Shown one piece after another: positions 52,561-61,686 of a DNA stretch of 64,000 nt. Under the pieces are notes generated by a model. It had not been told where the DNA came from. It saw nothing but the letters and a program-made list of their open reading frames with translations, and ran no database searches. The DNA is taken from the NCBI GenBank assembly GCA_002346535.1, contig DDZZ01000010.1, forward strand, positions 1-64,000, read 5' to 3'. The first letter of the stretch is position 1; each line of letters begins with the position of its first letter. The DNA is from Opitutales bacterium UBA2995 (lineage in GTDB: Bacteria > Verrucomicrobiota > Verrucomicrobiia > Opitutales > UBA2995). The position numbers and the translations under genes were made by a program.

Positions 52561-53955
52561 TCAGTACTCCAACCCCAGTTCGTCCGCAATATCCTCAAGC
52601 GGATAAGTCACCATTTCGGCAAGTGTCGGATGATACCAGGGTGCCTTTAGAAGATCGACCACAGTTGCGTTCAAGCTTATTGCCACTGAAAATGCATGGA
52701 TCAGCTCACCCGCATCCTTGCCCACAATTTCTGCTCCTAGGATTTTTGCGGATCGGTCGGCCCATACTTTGGCATAGCCGTGTTTTGCTTCCATGATAAT
52801 GGATTTTCCGTGGTCATCCCATGGGTAGATGGCTTCTACAAATTCGATTCCTTCTTCCTGGAGCATGCGCGCATTTTTACCCGCAAGGGCAACCTGTGGG
52901 TCTGTAAATATAACGCCTAGAAAATCCCAATCGGACGGATTACGCACTGTTCTGTTGGTTGCGTGCTTTGCTGCCGCTTCTCCCTGAATGATGGCAACAT
53001 GAACAATTTCGACCGGACCAGCCACATCACCGGCAGCATAAATGTTAGGGTTCTCAGTCTGGTTGTAGAGACCGGTTTTGATGTGACCTGTTGGCCGCGT
53101 ACTGATTCCGGCAGCTTCAAGATTTAAAGTTTTGGTATTGGGAACACGTCCCAGTGCATTGAATAGGTGTTTCGCCGTTCGGGTGTGGAATTCTCCATTC
53201 TTGTCGAAGACCACTTTGTATCCATCCTCTGTTTGCTTAATTGAATCCACCCTAGTTCCGGTGTGAAGATCGATACCTTCTTGGACGAAAACTTTCTCAA
53301 TTATAGTTGCAGCCTCAGGACTTATCTCCTTCAAAATTGTTGGGCTTCGCTGAATTTGGGTAACCTTGGATCCTATACGATTAAGGTATTGGGCCAATTC
53401 ACTTGCGACAATTCCGCCTCCCAACACTATCACCGATTCAGGTAGAAAATCGAGTTCCAGTACATCATCGCTGGTCCAGACTCCTTCAGTCTCACGCAGG
53501 CCTGGTATGTTGGGAATCTGAACTACCGAACCGGTTGAAATTAGAATTTTATCTGCGGTCAGTTCTGTTTCATCATCAAGTCGGACGCAAGTAGGTCCTG
53601 TGAATTGAGCGTAGTTTCTAAATAGAGAAAACTTTTCGTTTTCGAGGCCTTTGACCCGGTAGTCGGCGAATTCTTCAATGGTTTCCACTTTTCGTTGATG
53701 AAGTTTGGGCATGTCTACTGAGGCATCGGGGATATCTAATCCAAATCGATTTCCATTTTTTGCGTGGTGTAGCACTTCGGCCGAATAAATGAGTGTTTTG
53801 GACGGCATACACCCACGCAAAATACAGAGTCCACCTAACTCATCAGCACCGTCAATGATGGCAACGCGATCGACCACCTCGCGAGCCGTTCGAGCAGCCG
53901 CGTAGCCGGCACTGCCTCCGCCAATAACTAGAAAATCGAAATGTGTGTCCTTCAT
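52561..53955 (-). CDS. Dihydrolipoyl dehydrogenase-like flavoprotein
   Basis: This 464-aa class I pyridine nucleotide-disulfide oxidoreductase has FAD-binding IGGGSAGYAAART (11-24), redox-active C44 and C49 (GGLCILRGCMPSK), NAD(P) motif VIVLGGGIVASELAQYL, the second FAD motif YAAGDVAG and a C-terminal HPTLAEMVTYPLED base region (His with a Thr-Leu-Ala-Glu in place of the usual H-P-T-x-x-E). It could be the E3 subunit of a 2-oxo acid dehydrogenase or a related reductase such as a mercuric reductase-like enzyme. No E1 or E2 genes are adjacent, so the role is open. Ends 4 bp from the peptide-binding protein gene, convergent. Confidence 0.88.
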   Translation of the reverse strand: MKDTHFDFLVIGGGSAGYAAARTAREVVDRVAIIDGADELGGLCILRGCMPSKTLIYSAEVLHHAKNGNRFGLDIPDASVDMPKLHQRKVETIEEFADYRVKGLENEKFSLFRNYAQFTGPTCVRLDDETELTADKILISTGSVVQIPNIPGLRETEGVWTSDDVLELDFLPESVIVLGGGIVASELAQYLNRIGSKVTQIQRSPTILKEISPEAATIIEKVFVQEGIDLHTGTRVDSIKQTEDGYKVVFDKNGEFHTRTAKHLFNALGRVPNTKTLNLEAAGISTRPTGHIKTGLYNQTENPNIYAAGDVAGPVEIVHVAIIQGEAAAKHATNRTVRNPSDWDFLGVIFTDPQVALAGKNARMLQEEGIEFVEAIYPWDDHGKSIIMEAKHGYAKVWADRSAKILGAEIVGKDAGELIHAFSVAISLNATVVDLLKAPWYHPTLAEMVTYPLEDIADELGLEY

Positions 53956-54987
53956 GCGGAATTAGTGTTAATTGCACTTCTTACCTTTCAATTGTTGTAT
54001 GGAGAAAATGCCTTGAATCCGAAGGAATGCGTTCGATTAAAATTTCTCAGCTAAAAAACTCCTACATTCCGAGAAAGGCCTTTTAGTTTCACTCCAAAAT
54101 TTTATCAAATTCGTAGCCTGTATAAGTTAGGACCCTTTACGTTGGGGTGGTTTGAGAAGAAGAATTACTCTTCGGCTGGTCGCATAATCGAGGGCCTTTT
54201 CAAAAACGAATTTCAGCCTGTCACTATTTTCTACCAAAAAGGAAACCGCAATAGCTTCTTCAAGATAAGGGATTAAGCTGAAAGCTGTGGACACGCCGGG
54301 ATTGAAATACTTTTGATCGTGACCGATTTTATCTGCTAAGCAAACTCAGGTAGAATTAAACAAACAAATGCTGTTGGTTGGAAACGTGTACGGGTCAGCG
54401 CGGACAAAATGAAAATCCAATTCCTTTATAGAATTCGCCATTATTGGCGTAATAATAAGAATTGCTTCAGCAACTCCACCACGGCTGTCCCGGCAACGCG
54501 CATGATGATGATTAATCCTTTCTGACCACCGCACTGGATGTTTGAATATCCGGTAACTCCTCGGTCGCCGTAAAGTAGGCCGTATAGTTTTTTCTTCCAG
54601 GGGTCATGTGTCCTTGAGTATCGTTGGTGCTGTACAAATCGCGACTAGCTGCTTACTATCTGCGTTTGTTTTTTGACAAGCTCCCGCACCTGGAGATTCT
54701 TTCGGAGATCACCGACTCTGGACCACTTTTAAGGACGACCAGATCGGCGAATTTGTCTTGGAGGATTTGAACAAGGCATTGGCTTTCAAGGTTATATTCG
54801 TGCGTCGGTCACTTCGAAGGTCGGGGAAGTGGAAGCTGAGAGGAAGTCCACACCGCTGGACACTAGATGTCGAGGAGTGCGAAGGTCTCAAATTCCTGTT
54901 AAAAATTATTAAGCAGATAGGACTTTATTTACAAGACCGATTGAAGATGAACTTGATGGTTTTTGTATTATGTCGCTTAATTTCTAA
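53956..54987. other. Long intergenic region containing decayed genes
   Basis: This is a 1-kb gap. The - strand holds a decayed serine hydrolase (54127-54580, listed separately) and a further 44-codon stop-free stretch (54501-54650) with protein character (YSTNDTQGHMTPGRKNYTAY). The segment 54660-54900 translates plausibly on both strands without a recognisable family. No intact gene is supported. Confidence 0.45.
54127..54580 (-). pseudogene. Decayed serine hydrolase (beta-lactamase-fold)
   Basis: On the - strand one frame reads GDRGVTGYSNIQCGGQKGLI, then RVAGTAVVELLKQFLLL and, after stops, NWIFILSALTRTRFQP. A second frame gives DKIGHDQKYFNPGVSTAFSL and IPYLEEAIAVSFLVENSD, ending at a stop at 54127. 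The order (activation of a sodium/leucine-rich 'TA-x-L-x-x-F-L' helix, then a GH-x(5)-NPGVSTAF-LIP strand pair) resembles the C-terminal half of PF00144 serine hydrolases (class C beta-lactamase/DD-peptidase relatives). The Ser-x-x-Lys part is missing. Several stops and at least one frameshift show decay. Family call by pattern only. Confidence 0.42.
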
Positions 54988-55884
54988 ATGAAATCGGAAA
55001 ATCCATTCCTCGGGAAACACCTGTTCATTTGCGGAGTGGGGTATTTGGGATATCGAATTGCCAAACAGGCGCTGGCAAAAGGAATGCAGGTTTCCGGACT
55101 AACTCGATCCAATGAGAAGGCGGCCGGGCTGACTGGAGAAGGGATTCAAATGATCCACGCCGACCTGGTGGAAAAGCGTTGGTATACGGAAATGACTAAG
55201 CCCGTGGATTACGTACTCAATTGCGTCAGTGCAGGTGGCGGAGGAATAAACAATTATCGCCAGGCCTACCTCGAGGGGATGCATTCTTTGTTGCAATGGA
55301 CAGCTGGCGGATTTTCGGGCCGGCTGATTTATACCAGCTCCACCGGAGTTTACCCATTTAGCGATGGAGAATTAGTCGATGAGGAAACTGCGTTTGAGGC
55401 GCAGTCTGAAACATCAGAGGTGTTGCTTGCTTCAGAAGAATTTTTACAACGGAGCGGTCCCGATGGATGGGCGATTTTACGCCTCGCCGGAATTTACGGT
55501 CCGGAGCGGCATTACCTTCTCAATCAGATTCGTTCTGGAGAAGATGTGCTGCCGGGGGAGGGTGAGGTTTACCTGAACCTAATTCGAGTGGAAGACATTT
55601 GCTCCGCAATTTGGAAAGTTTGGAAAGCGTCCGAAAACTCGCTAAACACCATTTATAATGTCGCCGACGACCAGCCGGCTCTTAAGAGGGAGGTGGTTCA
55701 ATGGTTGGTAGAAGAAACTAAGCAGAAAATGCCGACGTTCGATCCTCATAAATCGATCCGGCAACGGCATCTTCCCAATGTAAAACTTCCCAATCGAATT
55801 ATCTCTAATAAAAAGTTGAAGGCAGCCACTTGTTGGAGCCCTGAGTTTCCCAGCTTTCGGGAAGGTTTCGCGGATCTGTTATAA
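54988..55884 (+). CDS. NAD(P)-dependent SDR/epimerase-like protein
   Basis: This 298-aa Rossmann-fold protein has the opening LFICGVGYLGYRIAKQALAK, the characteristic GxGxxG arrangement of extended SDRs (here G-V-G-Y-L-G), then YTSSTGVYP (Ser-Tyr-like site; the usual YxxxK is not obvious), LRLAGIYGPERHYL, and YNVADDQPALKREVVQWL. It resembles YeeZ-type NAD-dependent epimerase/dehydratase-like proteins, whose substrates are unknown. Length fits. The N-terminal ATG matches the domain start. It stands between two decayed regions. Confidence 0.84.
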   Translation: MKSENPFLGKHLFICGVGYLGYRIAKQALAKGMQVSGLTRSNEKAAGLTGEGIQMIHADLVEKRWYTEMTKPVDYVLNCVSAGGGGINNYRQAYLEGMHSLLQWTAGGFSGRLIYTSSTGVYPFSDGELVDEETAFEAQSETSEVLLASEEFLQRSGPDGWAILRLAGIYGPERHYLLNQIRSGEDVLPGEGEVYLNLIRVEDICSAIWKVWKASENSLNTIYNVADDQPALKREVVQWLVEETKQKMPTFDPHKSIRQRHLPNVKLPNRIISNKKLKAATCWSPEFPSFREGFADLL

Positions 55885-56794
55885 CCCCATAAATAGCCGG
55901 GCGTAAAATCACGGCCCTTCCACAGACAGACTATATAAGAGTTTAAATTAAAATGTTAGCTAGTCGTCGCGAAGTCGAAGATATTTCCGCTTCCGGATAC
56001 CGAATCATTGTCAGAAAAAACAATCCTTCGCCAGTATTGTTCTTAATGACCACTTAGTCGTTCTTCTAATGTCCATATCAATGTATCCATAGCCGGATAC
56101 GCATACGGCGCTTTTACAGCTTTGGCCTCGACAGCACTGTTGTCTCGTACCGTGACCGTTTTGATTGGGTGATAGCCAGATTCTCGCCACAATTTTTTCG
56201 ACAAAGATATTTCCTGAATTGCCTCCGATAAATACATCTTCCAGAGCGAAAGAATTCCCACGGAGCGTTACTTTTTCAGTTTTGATATCGCTCACAAGAG
56301 GATCCAGTCAAACATCCATTCCTTGAATGAGAATATTTCCATTTTGGTATTTCGAATTTCAATGATCACGTTCTTGTTGGGTCTGAGGAGGGAACTTTTA
56401 GAACTCGTATTTAAATTTCGTGAATCTGATTAACCTAATTCATTTTAATAATTCAAAAAAGTTGAGGTGCTCAGAGGTATGAGGTGGTATGGTAGATACT
56501 GTTTGGTTTATCCAAAAATTGCCCAGTCATCTATGTTTCGGTCAATATTAAACATTTCATTTTTCTGGATTTGGAGGATTTCTTGATGGCCGCTTAAACG
56601 ACTGCACGATAAAATTGGGTGAATTGTAAAAAAGAATCCATTGTCCGGGATTTAGTAGCGGTGTTCAGCGAATGTATGGCGGAAATTCGGATGTGTACCG
56701 ATGCAAGTTGTTGAAGTGTGGAATCCCGCCACCAATGAGTAGCGAATAGCCTTTCTTTTCCATCAACAGCGATCATAATTTTATTCTCTAAACT
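55885..56794. other. Long intergenic region with beta-helix-like remnant
   Basis: This is a 910-bp gap. The - strand contains a decayed fragment at 56043-56372 (listed separately). The remainder, including 56380-56780 before the sulfatase gene, shows no supported gene, although short open frames exist. Confidence 0.4.
56043..56372 (-). pseudogene. Remnant resembling a parallel beta-helix polysaccharide enzyme
   Basis: Pieces on the - strand read NGNILIQGMDV, LDPLVSDIKTEKVTLRGNSF, ALEDVFIGGNSGNIFVEKI and, after a frameshift, HPIKTVTVRDNSAVEAKAV, ending with a stop at 56043. The recurrent hydrophobic-x-hydrophobic-x-x-N/G rungs look like right-handed beta-helix proteins such as polysaccharide lyases or GH28-like enzymes. 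In-frame stops interrupt it. Assignment to a specific family is not possible. Confidence 0.33.
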
Positions 56795-58330
56795 ATGCTC
56801 CTATTTAGAATATTTATTCTTTCCATTCTCTTTGTTTTTACCTTTTTTCTTTGTGGCCATTCAAAATCGGCAGATTCAAAAAACCCCAACATCATTCTTA
56901 TTTATACTGATGATCAGGGATTTGGTGACGCAAGTAATCTGAATCCGAAGGCTAAGTTCAAAACACCGGCCCTGGACCGATTAGCCGAAGAAGGGTTGAC
57001 GTTTACAGATGGTCATTCCTCAGATACTGTATGCACACCTTCCCGTTACGGACTGCTCACTGGACGCTACAGTTGGCGAACTCATTTGAAACAAGGGGTT
57101 TTGGGTGCCGATGTGACCTGTTTGATTGAAGATGGACGGGTTACATTAGCCTCTTTGTTGAGAGACAATGATTATGATACGGCCATGGTGGGTAAATGGC
57201 ATCTCGGTATGAAGTTTCCGGGTACGTTTGGAAAACGAGATTGGAGTCAACCTGTGGAGGACATGCCCCTAGATAAAGGGTTTGAATACTTCTGGGGAAT
57301 TCCTGCTAGCTTGAATTACGGGATATTGGCCTGGTTTGAAGGACGTTATGCAGCCGTACCACCTACAGTTTTTACCGCGAAGAAGAACAATTCTAGGCAC
57401 CCGGACTATCGAATCATACCCCCGTACCAGAACGATCCGGCATATGTACCTACGCCGCAAAATACAAAACCCATCGAAATCGCTCCTAATTTTGTAGACA
57501 GTGAATGTCTGACCCGATTTACCGACAAAGCGATCGATTGGATGACGGAGCAGTTAAATAAGGACTCTGACCAACCGTTTTTTCTATACTTGTCGTTTAC
57601 TTCGCCTCATTACCCCGTGGCACCCCTGCCACGCTTCTGGGGACTCGGAGAGGCAGGAGGATACGGTGAGTTTATGATCGAAACTGATTTTCATGTTGGG
57701 CGCATCCTGAGCTTTTTAGACCAAAAGGGATTGGCTAAAAATACGATGGTGGTCTTTTCGAGTGATAATGGCCCCGAACGTACCTGGAATTGGCGGGCTA
57801 AAGAATACGGGCACCAGAGCAATCACATCTATAAAGAAGGAAAGAGGAGCATCTACGAAGGCGGTCACCGCGTGCCTTTATTTGTGCGTTGGCCAGCTAA
57901 AATTACTGCAGGAAAACAATATCATCATCCGGTTGGACAACCCGATCTATTAGCAACTTTTGCTCAAATTTTGGGGGTATCTTTACCTGACAATGCTGGT
58001 GAAGACAGTGTTAGCTTGCTCCCCATTTTTGAAAATCCGTATCAGAAAATGGATCACCCACCGATCATCAACCATGCCTCAAATGGTCGATTTGCCATTC
58101 GGGACGGCGATTGGAAACTTATCATGCCGCATGGAAAATTAACCCGAGAACTTTACAATCTGAAGCATGATCCGAGTGAGGAGAACAATTTGTTTGGCCA
58201 ACAACACGAGATCGAAGAGCGCTTGGAGCGCGCGATCACCGCGATTGTTCAGAATGGTAGGACAACCAAGGGCGCTCCACAAAAGAATGACGTACTTTGG
58301 TGGCCTGACTTGACGTGGATTTCAAAATAA
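56795..58330 (+). CDS. Sulfatase
   Basis: This 511-aa formylglycine sulfatase has a long hydrophobic signal (FRIFILSILFVFTFFLCG, with a Cys that could be lipidated), NIILIYTDDQGFGDA, active-site motif CTPSRYGLLTG with a Tyr after the Arg (a form common in arylsulfatase A-type enzymes), GRYSWRTHLKQGVLG, GKWHLGMKFPG, SFTSPHYPVAP and VFSSDNGPE. The C-terminal region has RDGDWKLIM and LYNLKHDPSEENNL. No extra tail domain is present. It is 15 bp upstream of a second sulfatase, so both are likely co-transcribed. The pseudogene at the right edge (63443) is its closest relative in the window. Confidence 0.92.
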   Translation: MLLFRIFILSILFVFTFFLCGHSKSADSKNPNIILIYTDDQGFGDASNLNPKAKFKTPALDRLAEEGLTFTDGHSSDTVCTPSRYGLLTGRYSWRTHLKQGVLGADVTCLIEDGRVTLASLLRDNDYDTAMVGKWHLGMKFPGTFGKRDWSQPVEDMPLDKGFEYFWGIPASLNYGILAWFEGRYAAVPPTVFTAKKNNSRHPDYRIIPPYQNDPAYVPTPQNTKPIEIAPNFVDSECLTRFTDKAIDWMTEQLNKDSDQPFFLYLSFTSPHYPVAPLPRFWGLGEAGGYGEFMIETDFHVGRILSFLDQKGLAKNTMVVFSSDNGPERTWNWRAKEYGHQSNHIYKEGKRSIYEGGHRVPLFVRWPAKITAGKQYHHPVGQPDLLATFAQILGVSLPDNAGEDSVSLLPIFENPYQKMDHPPIINHASNGRFAIRDGDWKLIMPHGKLTRELYNLKHDPSEENNLFGQQHEIEERLERAITAIVQNGRTTKGAPQKNDVLWWPDLTWISK

Positions 58331-58345
58331 AACAGCTCTATTCTC

Positions 58346-59770
58346 ATGCAACTTCGCTACTTATTGGTTTTAATTTTGTTTGGCAGTACGACGCTTTTTG
58401 CAAATGAACGTCCCAACATCGTCTTGGTCATGGCTGATGACCAAGGCTGGGGGCAAACCAGCTACTACAACCATCCATTTCTTAAGACTCCCCACATGGA
58501 TGCCATGGCAGCTAATAGTCTTCGATTTGATCGCTTTTACGCAGGTGGACCCGTGTGTAGCCCAACAAGGGCCAGCGTGCTTTCCGGAAGAAACCATAAT
58601 CGCACCGGTGTCTGGAATCATGGAGCGCCCTTTCGTCTTCAGGAGAAGACCATTGCACAGGCATTGAAAAACTTCGGTTATAAAACCGGACATTTTGGGA
58701 AGTGGCATTTGAATGGTATCCGCGGACCTGGAGTTCCTGTATTGGGGGAGGATGTAACAAGTCCTGGTGCACTTGGATTTGAAACTTGGCTGACTGTGAC
58801 CAATTTTTTCGATATTGATCCGGTAATGAGCAGGAATGGGGTCTTTGAGGAGTTGAAAGGAGACTCTTCCGAGGTAATCGTCGATGAAGCCCTAAAATAC
58901 ATGAAAACCAACAAGGATAATTCAATGTTGGTGGTTATTTGGTACGGATCCCCTCACGAGCCATTCGTCGCTTCTGAAAAGGACCGAGCGGATTTCAAAG
59001 GAATGCCCGACAATGTCCAACACCATTATGGCGAAATCGTGGCTATGGATCGCAGTTTGGGCACCTTGCGCAAAGGCCTTCGGGAGCTCGACATTGCCGA
59101 TAATACTTTGCTTTGGTATTGCAGCGACAATGGAGGATTACCCGCTTTTTCACCGGTCGCGGTCGGGGGTCTTAGGGGTCACAAAACGACTATTTGGGAA
59201 GGCGGTTTGCGCGTGCCAGGTATTATTGAATGGCCAAGGATCATAAAAAAGAGCCGTATTATCCAACACCCCGCAGGGGTTGTGGATATTTTTCCAACCG
59301 TACTGGATATCTTAGGAGAGGACCTTTCATCCATGCTGAAACCCCACGATGGAATGAGCCTGCTTCCAATTATTCATGGAGATACTTCAGGAAAACGTCC
59401 CAAGGCTATGGGATTCCATTCAGATGGCCGTTCAGCCATTGTAGACAATGATTTCAAGTTAGTTATTCAGAATATTCAGAGTGGCGTTTTTGAATTGTAC
59501 GACTTGATTAAGGATCCGACGGAGACGGAAAACATTTTGTACGATAATCCCAACAAGGCGGCGGAACTGATTCAAAAATTTACAACCTTCAATGCCTCGG
59601 TTGAAGCCAGCATTCGTGGGGAGGATTATCCTGAAGGATGGGTGAATCCCAACCAACCTCCGCGCCTGTTTTGGTGGGAAATGAAGGTTTACGAGCCTTA
59701 CTTTGATGATTGGTTAAAGCGCCCAGAGTATGGTCAGCGCTTGAAGCGTTATCTGGATTCGCAGAAATGA
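58346..59770 (+). CDS. Sulfatase
   Basis: This 474-aa sulfatase has a signal peptide (MQLRYLLVLILFGSTTLFA), NIVLVMADDQGWGQTSYY, active-site motif CSPTRASVLSG (with SG for the more common TG), GHFGKWHLNG, IWYGSPHEPF, WYCSDNGGLPA and WEGGLRVPGIIEWP. The C-terminus is aromatic-rich and lacks the tail seen in the 4789 and 12215 sulfatases. The ...KWHLNG segment with Asn after Leu differs from the typical KWHLG. Exported; the polysaccharide target is unknown. It follows the sulfatase at 56795 by 15 bp and precedes the enolase-superfamily gene by 100 bp. Confidence 0.92.
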   Translation: MQLRYLLVLILFGSTTLFANERPNIVLVMADDQGWGQTSYYNHPFLKTPHMDAMAANSLRFDRFYAGGPVCSPTRASVLSGRNHNRTGVWNHGAPFRLQEKTIAQALKNFGYKTGHFGKWHLNGIRGPGVPVLGEDVTSPGALGFETWLTVTNFFDIDPVMSRNGVFEELKGDSSEVIVDEALKYMKTNKDNSMLVVIWYGSPHEPFVASEKDRADFKGMPDNVQHHYGEIVAMDRSLGTLRKGLRELDIADNTLLWYCSDNGGLPAFSPVAVGGLRGHKTTIWEGGLRVPGIIEWPRIIKKSRIIQHPAGVVDIFPTVLDILGEDLSSMLKPHDGMSLLPIIHGDTSGKRPKAMGFHSDGRSAIVDNDFKLVIQNIQSGVFELYDLIKDPTETENILYDNPNKAAELIQKFTTFNASVEASIRGEDYPEGWVNPNQPPRLFWWEMKVYEPYFDDWLKRPEYGQRLKRYLDSQK

Positions 59771-59830
59771 TTTTGGACTTTTTTATAGATAGGGTTTTAT
59801 ACCCCTATATTTCAATCCTCCCAGGATCGA

Positions 59831-59851
59831 TGCCTAAAGCCCGCTCCTGCA
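59831..59851 (-). repeat. Degenerate REP-like element
   Basis: The reverse complement reads TGCAGGAGCGGGCTTTAGGC, a weak match to the REP-like core. It lies in the 100-bp gap before the enolase-superfamily gene. A short hairpin-like sequence (ATAGGGTTTTATACCCCTAT) lies just upstream at about 59790-59810. Confidence 0.35.
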
Positions 59852-59870
59852 TTGGGATTTTGTTAGTCTA

Positions 59871-61244
59871 ATGGTAATTAAAGAAGTACAACTTTATTTT
59901 CTTCCAGTTACGCTTCGGGTACCACTCAAATTTGGAGCTCAAGTTCTCAAGCAAGTAACCTGTGCAAGAACGTGTATAACCTTAGAGGACTCAGAAGGAA
60001 CTCAAACACTGGGTTGGGGTGAATCGCCGCTTTCTGTTCCCTGGTTGTGGCCCTCAGATGTGGAGTATGCCGAACGAGAGGAGATTCTTAAAAAGTTCTG
60101 TATTCTATTGGCCGGTACGTTACGAGAAGCCGATTTGATCGGCCATCCATTGGAATTTGGGTATAATTTTATTGAAGGTCCTTTGCATAAGATCCTAAAC
60201 CGGGTGAACGCCGATCGAAGCGAAGGTACTGAAATGCCCCACTTGGCGGCGCTTGGTTGTATGTCACTGTTTGATATCGCCTGCCATGATGCATATGCCA
60301 AGGCCAAAGGTGTGGGTGTCTATGAGACTTTTACGTCCCAGTATTTAAGCCAGGATTTGTCACAGTTTTTTGGGGATAATATGTTTTCTGGAAAATTTCC
60401 TTCTGACTACTTGGTGTTACCGAAAGAAAAACAACTGCCGGTTTGGCATTTGGTTGGTGGACTGGATCCCATTTCGGAAGATGAGCTGACCGGCAGTGAG
60501 CCCGATGATGGTTATCCGGTTTTACTCCGAGACTGGATCCGGGAAGGTGGCCTGAATTGCCTTAAACTAAAGCTCAGAGGAAATGACCAACCTTGGGATT
60601 ACGAACGGCTCGTTGCCATTGGAAATATTTGTGACGAAGAAGGTGTTGATTGGTTGACTACGGACTTTAATTGTACGGTCACTGATGTTGATTATGTTAA
60701 CACCATTCTCGATCGTTTAAGGGATGAACATCCCCGAACGTATCAGAAAATTCTTTATGTCGAGCAACCGTTTCCCTATGACCTGGAAGCGAATCCCATC
60801 GATGTGCACAGTCTCAGTTCCCGAAAGCCGCTTTTCATGGATGAAAGCGCTCACGACTGGCGGTTTGTCAAAATGGGCCGTAAACTTGGATGGACGGGAG
60901 TAGCTCTTAAGACATGCAAGACTCAAACTGGGGCGATTTTGAGTCTTTGTTGGGCCAAGGCGCATGGCATGACTCTCATGGTGCAGGATCTGACAAATCC
61001 TATGTTGGCCCAAATTCCCCACGTGCTATTGGCCGCGCATTCCGGCACGATTATGGGAGTCGAGAGTAATGGTATGCAGTTTTACCCTGAAGCATCTGTT
61101 CCTGAAGCGGAAATCCATCCAGGCCTTTATAAACGTAGCGCAGGTTGTTTGGACTGGTCAACACTTGGGCCGTCCGGCTATGGATACATGGAGTCGGATA
61201 TTAACCGTACGCTTCCTGAGGTGGTTTCATTTAAGGCTAATTAG
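59871..61244 (+). CDS. Enolase-superfamily enzyme (mandelate racemase/muconate lactonizing type)
   Basis: This 457-aa cytoplasmic enzyme has an N-terminal capping domain and a C-terminal barrel. Catalytic landmarks: a KxK site in CLKLKLRGNDQ (near 230), the first metal ligand in TTDFNCT, the second in YVEQPFPYD, the third in MDESAHDW (near 324) and a Lys in ALKTCKTQTG (near 345). Such enzymes abstract a proton alpha to a carboxylate; many dehydrate sugar acids. The barrel is longer than in mandelate racemase (about 457 vs 360 aa), with an insert around 180-215. Downstream of two sulfatases, a role in processing a sugar acid is plausible but unproven. Confidence 0.85.
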   Translation: MVIKEVQLYFLPVTLRVPLKFGAQVLKQVTCARTCITLEDSEGTQTLGWGESPLSVPWLWPSDVEYAEREEILKKFCILLAGTLREADLIGHPLEFGYNFIEGPLHKILNRVNADRSEGTEMPHLAALGCMSLFDIACHDAYAKAKGVGVYETFTSQYLSQDLSQFFGDNMFSGKFPSDYLVLPKEKQLPVWHLVGGLDPISEDELTGSEPDDGYPVLLRDWIREGGLNCLKLKLRGNDQPWDYERLVAIGNICDEEGVDWLTTDFNCTVTDVDYVNTILDRLRDEHPRTYQKILYVEQPFPYDLEANPIDVHSLSSRKPLFMDESAHDWRFVKMGRKLGWTGVALKTCKTQTGAILSLCWAKAHGMTLMVQDLTNPMLAQIPHVLLAAHSGTIMGVESNGMQFYPEASVPEAEIHPGLYKRSAGCLDWSTLGPSGYGYMESDINRTLPEVVSFKAN

Positions 61245-61246
61245 AA

Positions 61247-61670
61247 ATGGAATTAAATGATGGCTGGTTAGAACGATCTGGATATCAACCGAGCCCAGAA
61301 TTGGTAGATGGCCTATAGAAGCCGAAGCCTCACATCTACTGGATTGATATCCTTCTCAGCGCGACCATCGTTTGGTTTAGTTTTTACTTGCCGCACACCA
61401 TGATGCACTCAGCCAAGAGGAAGGTGCCCTACGAGGAACAGATTTTGAACTCTGTGACCGTCAGCAAAGGCGTGGTGCTGTCCGTATTGCTGGCTCCGGT
61501 TGGATTTCGTTGCCATTAACTGCATCATTTTTCCTTTACTTACGTTTCATGCTTATCCGGAAGTTCACCGACGATTCGTCAAGGATCTACCTGAGAATCA
61601 CCCTTATTTTCGGACGTTGGAATCTAATCTTTGGAAACCATTGAAGGAGCTTAGGGCCAACTATAAGTAA
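61247..61670 (+). pseudogene. Decayed fatty acid desaturase
   Basis: The first frame reads MELNDGWLERSGYQPSPEL, a TAG, then KPHIYWIDILLSATIVWFSF, like the N-terminus of membrane fatty acid desaturases. The His-box region is missing. A second frame near the end gives IFPLLTFHAYPEVHRRFVKD and LPENHPYFRTLESNLW, which matches the LPYHxLPxAHRRL-type C-terminus of the family, and stops at 61668-61670. An internal deletion and frameshift separate the pieces. It lies 3 bp after the enolase-superfamily gene. Confidence 0.5.
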
Positions 61671-61686
61671 TCAATTCTTACCGTTA

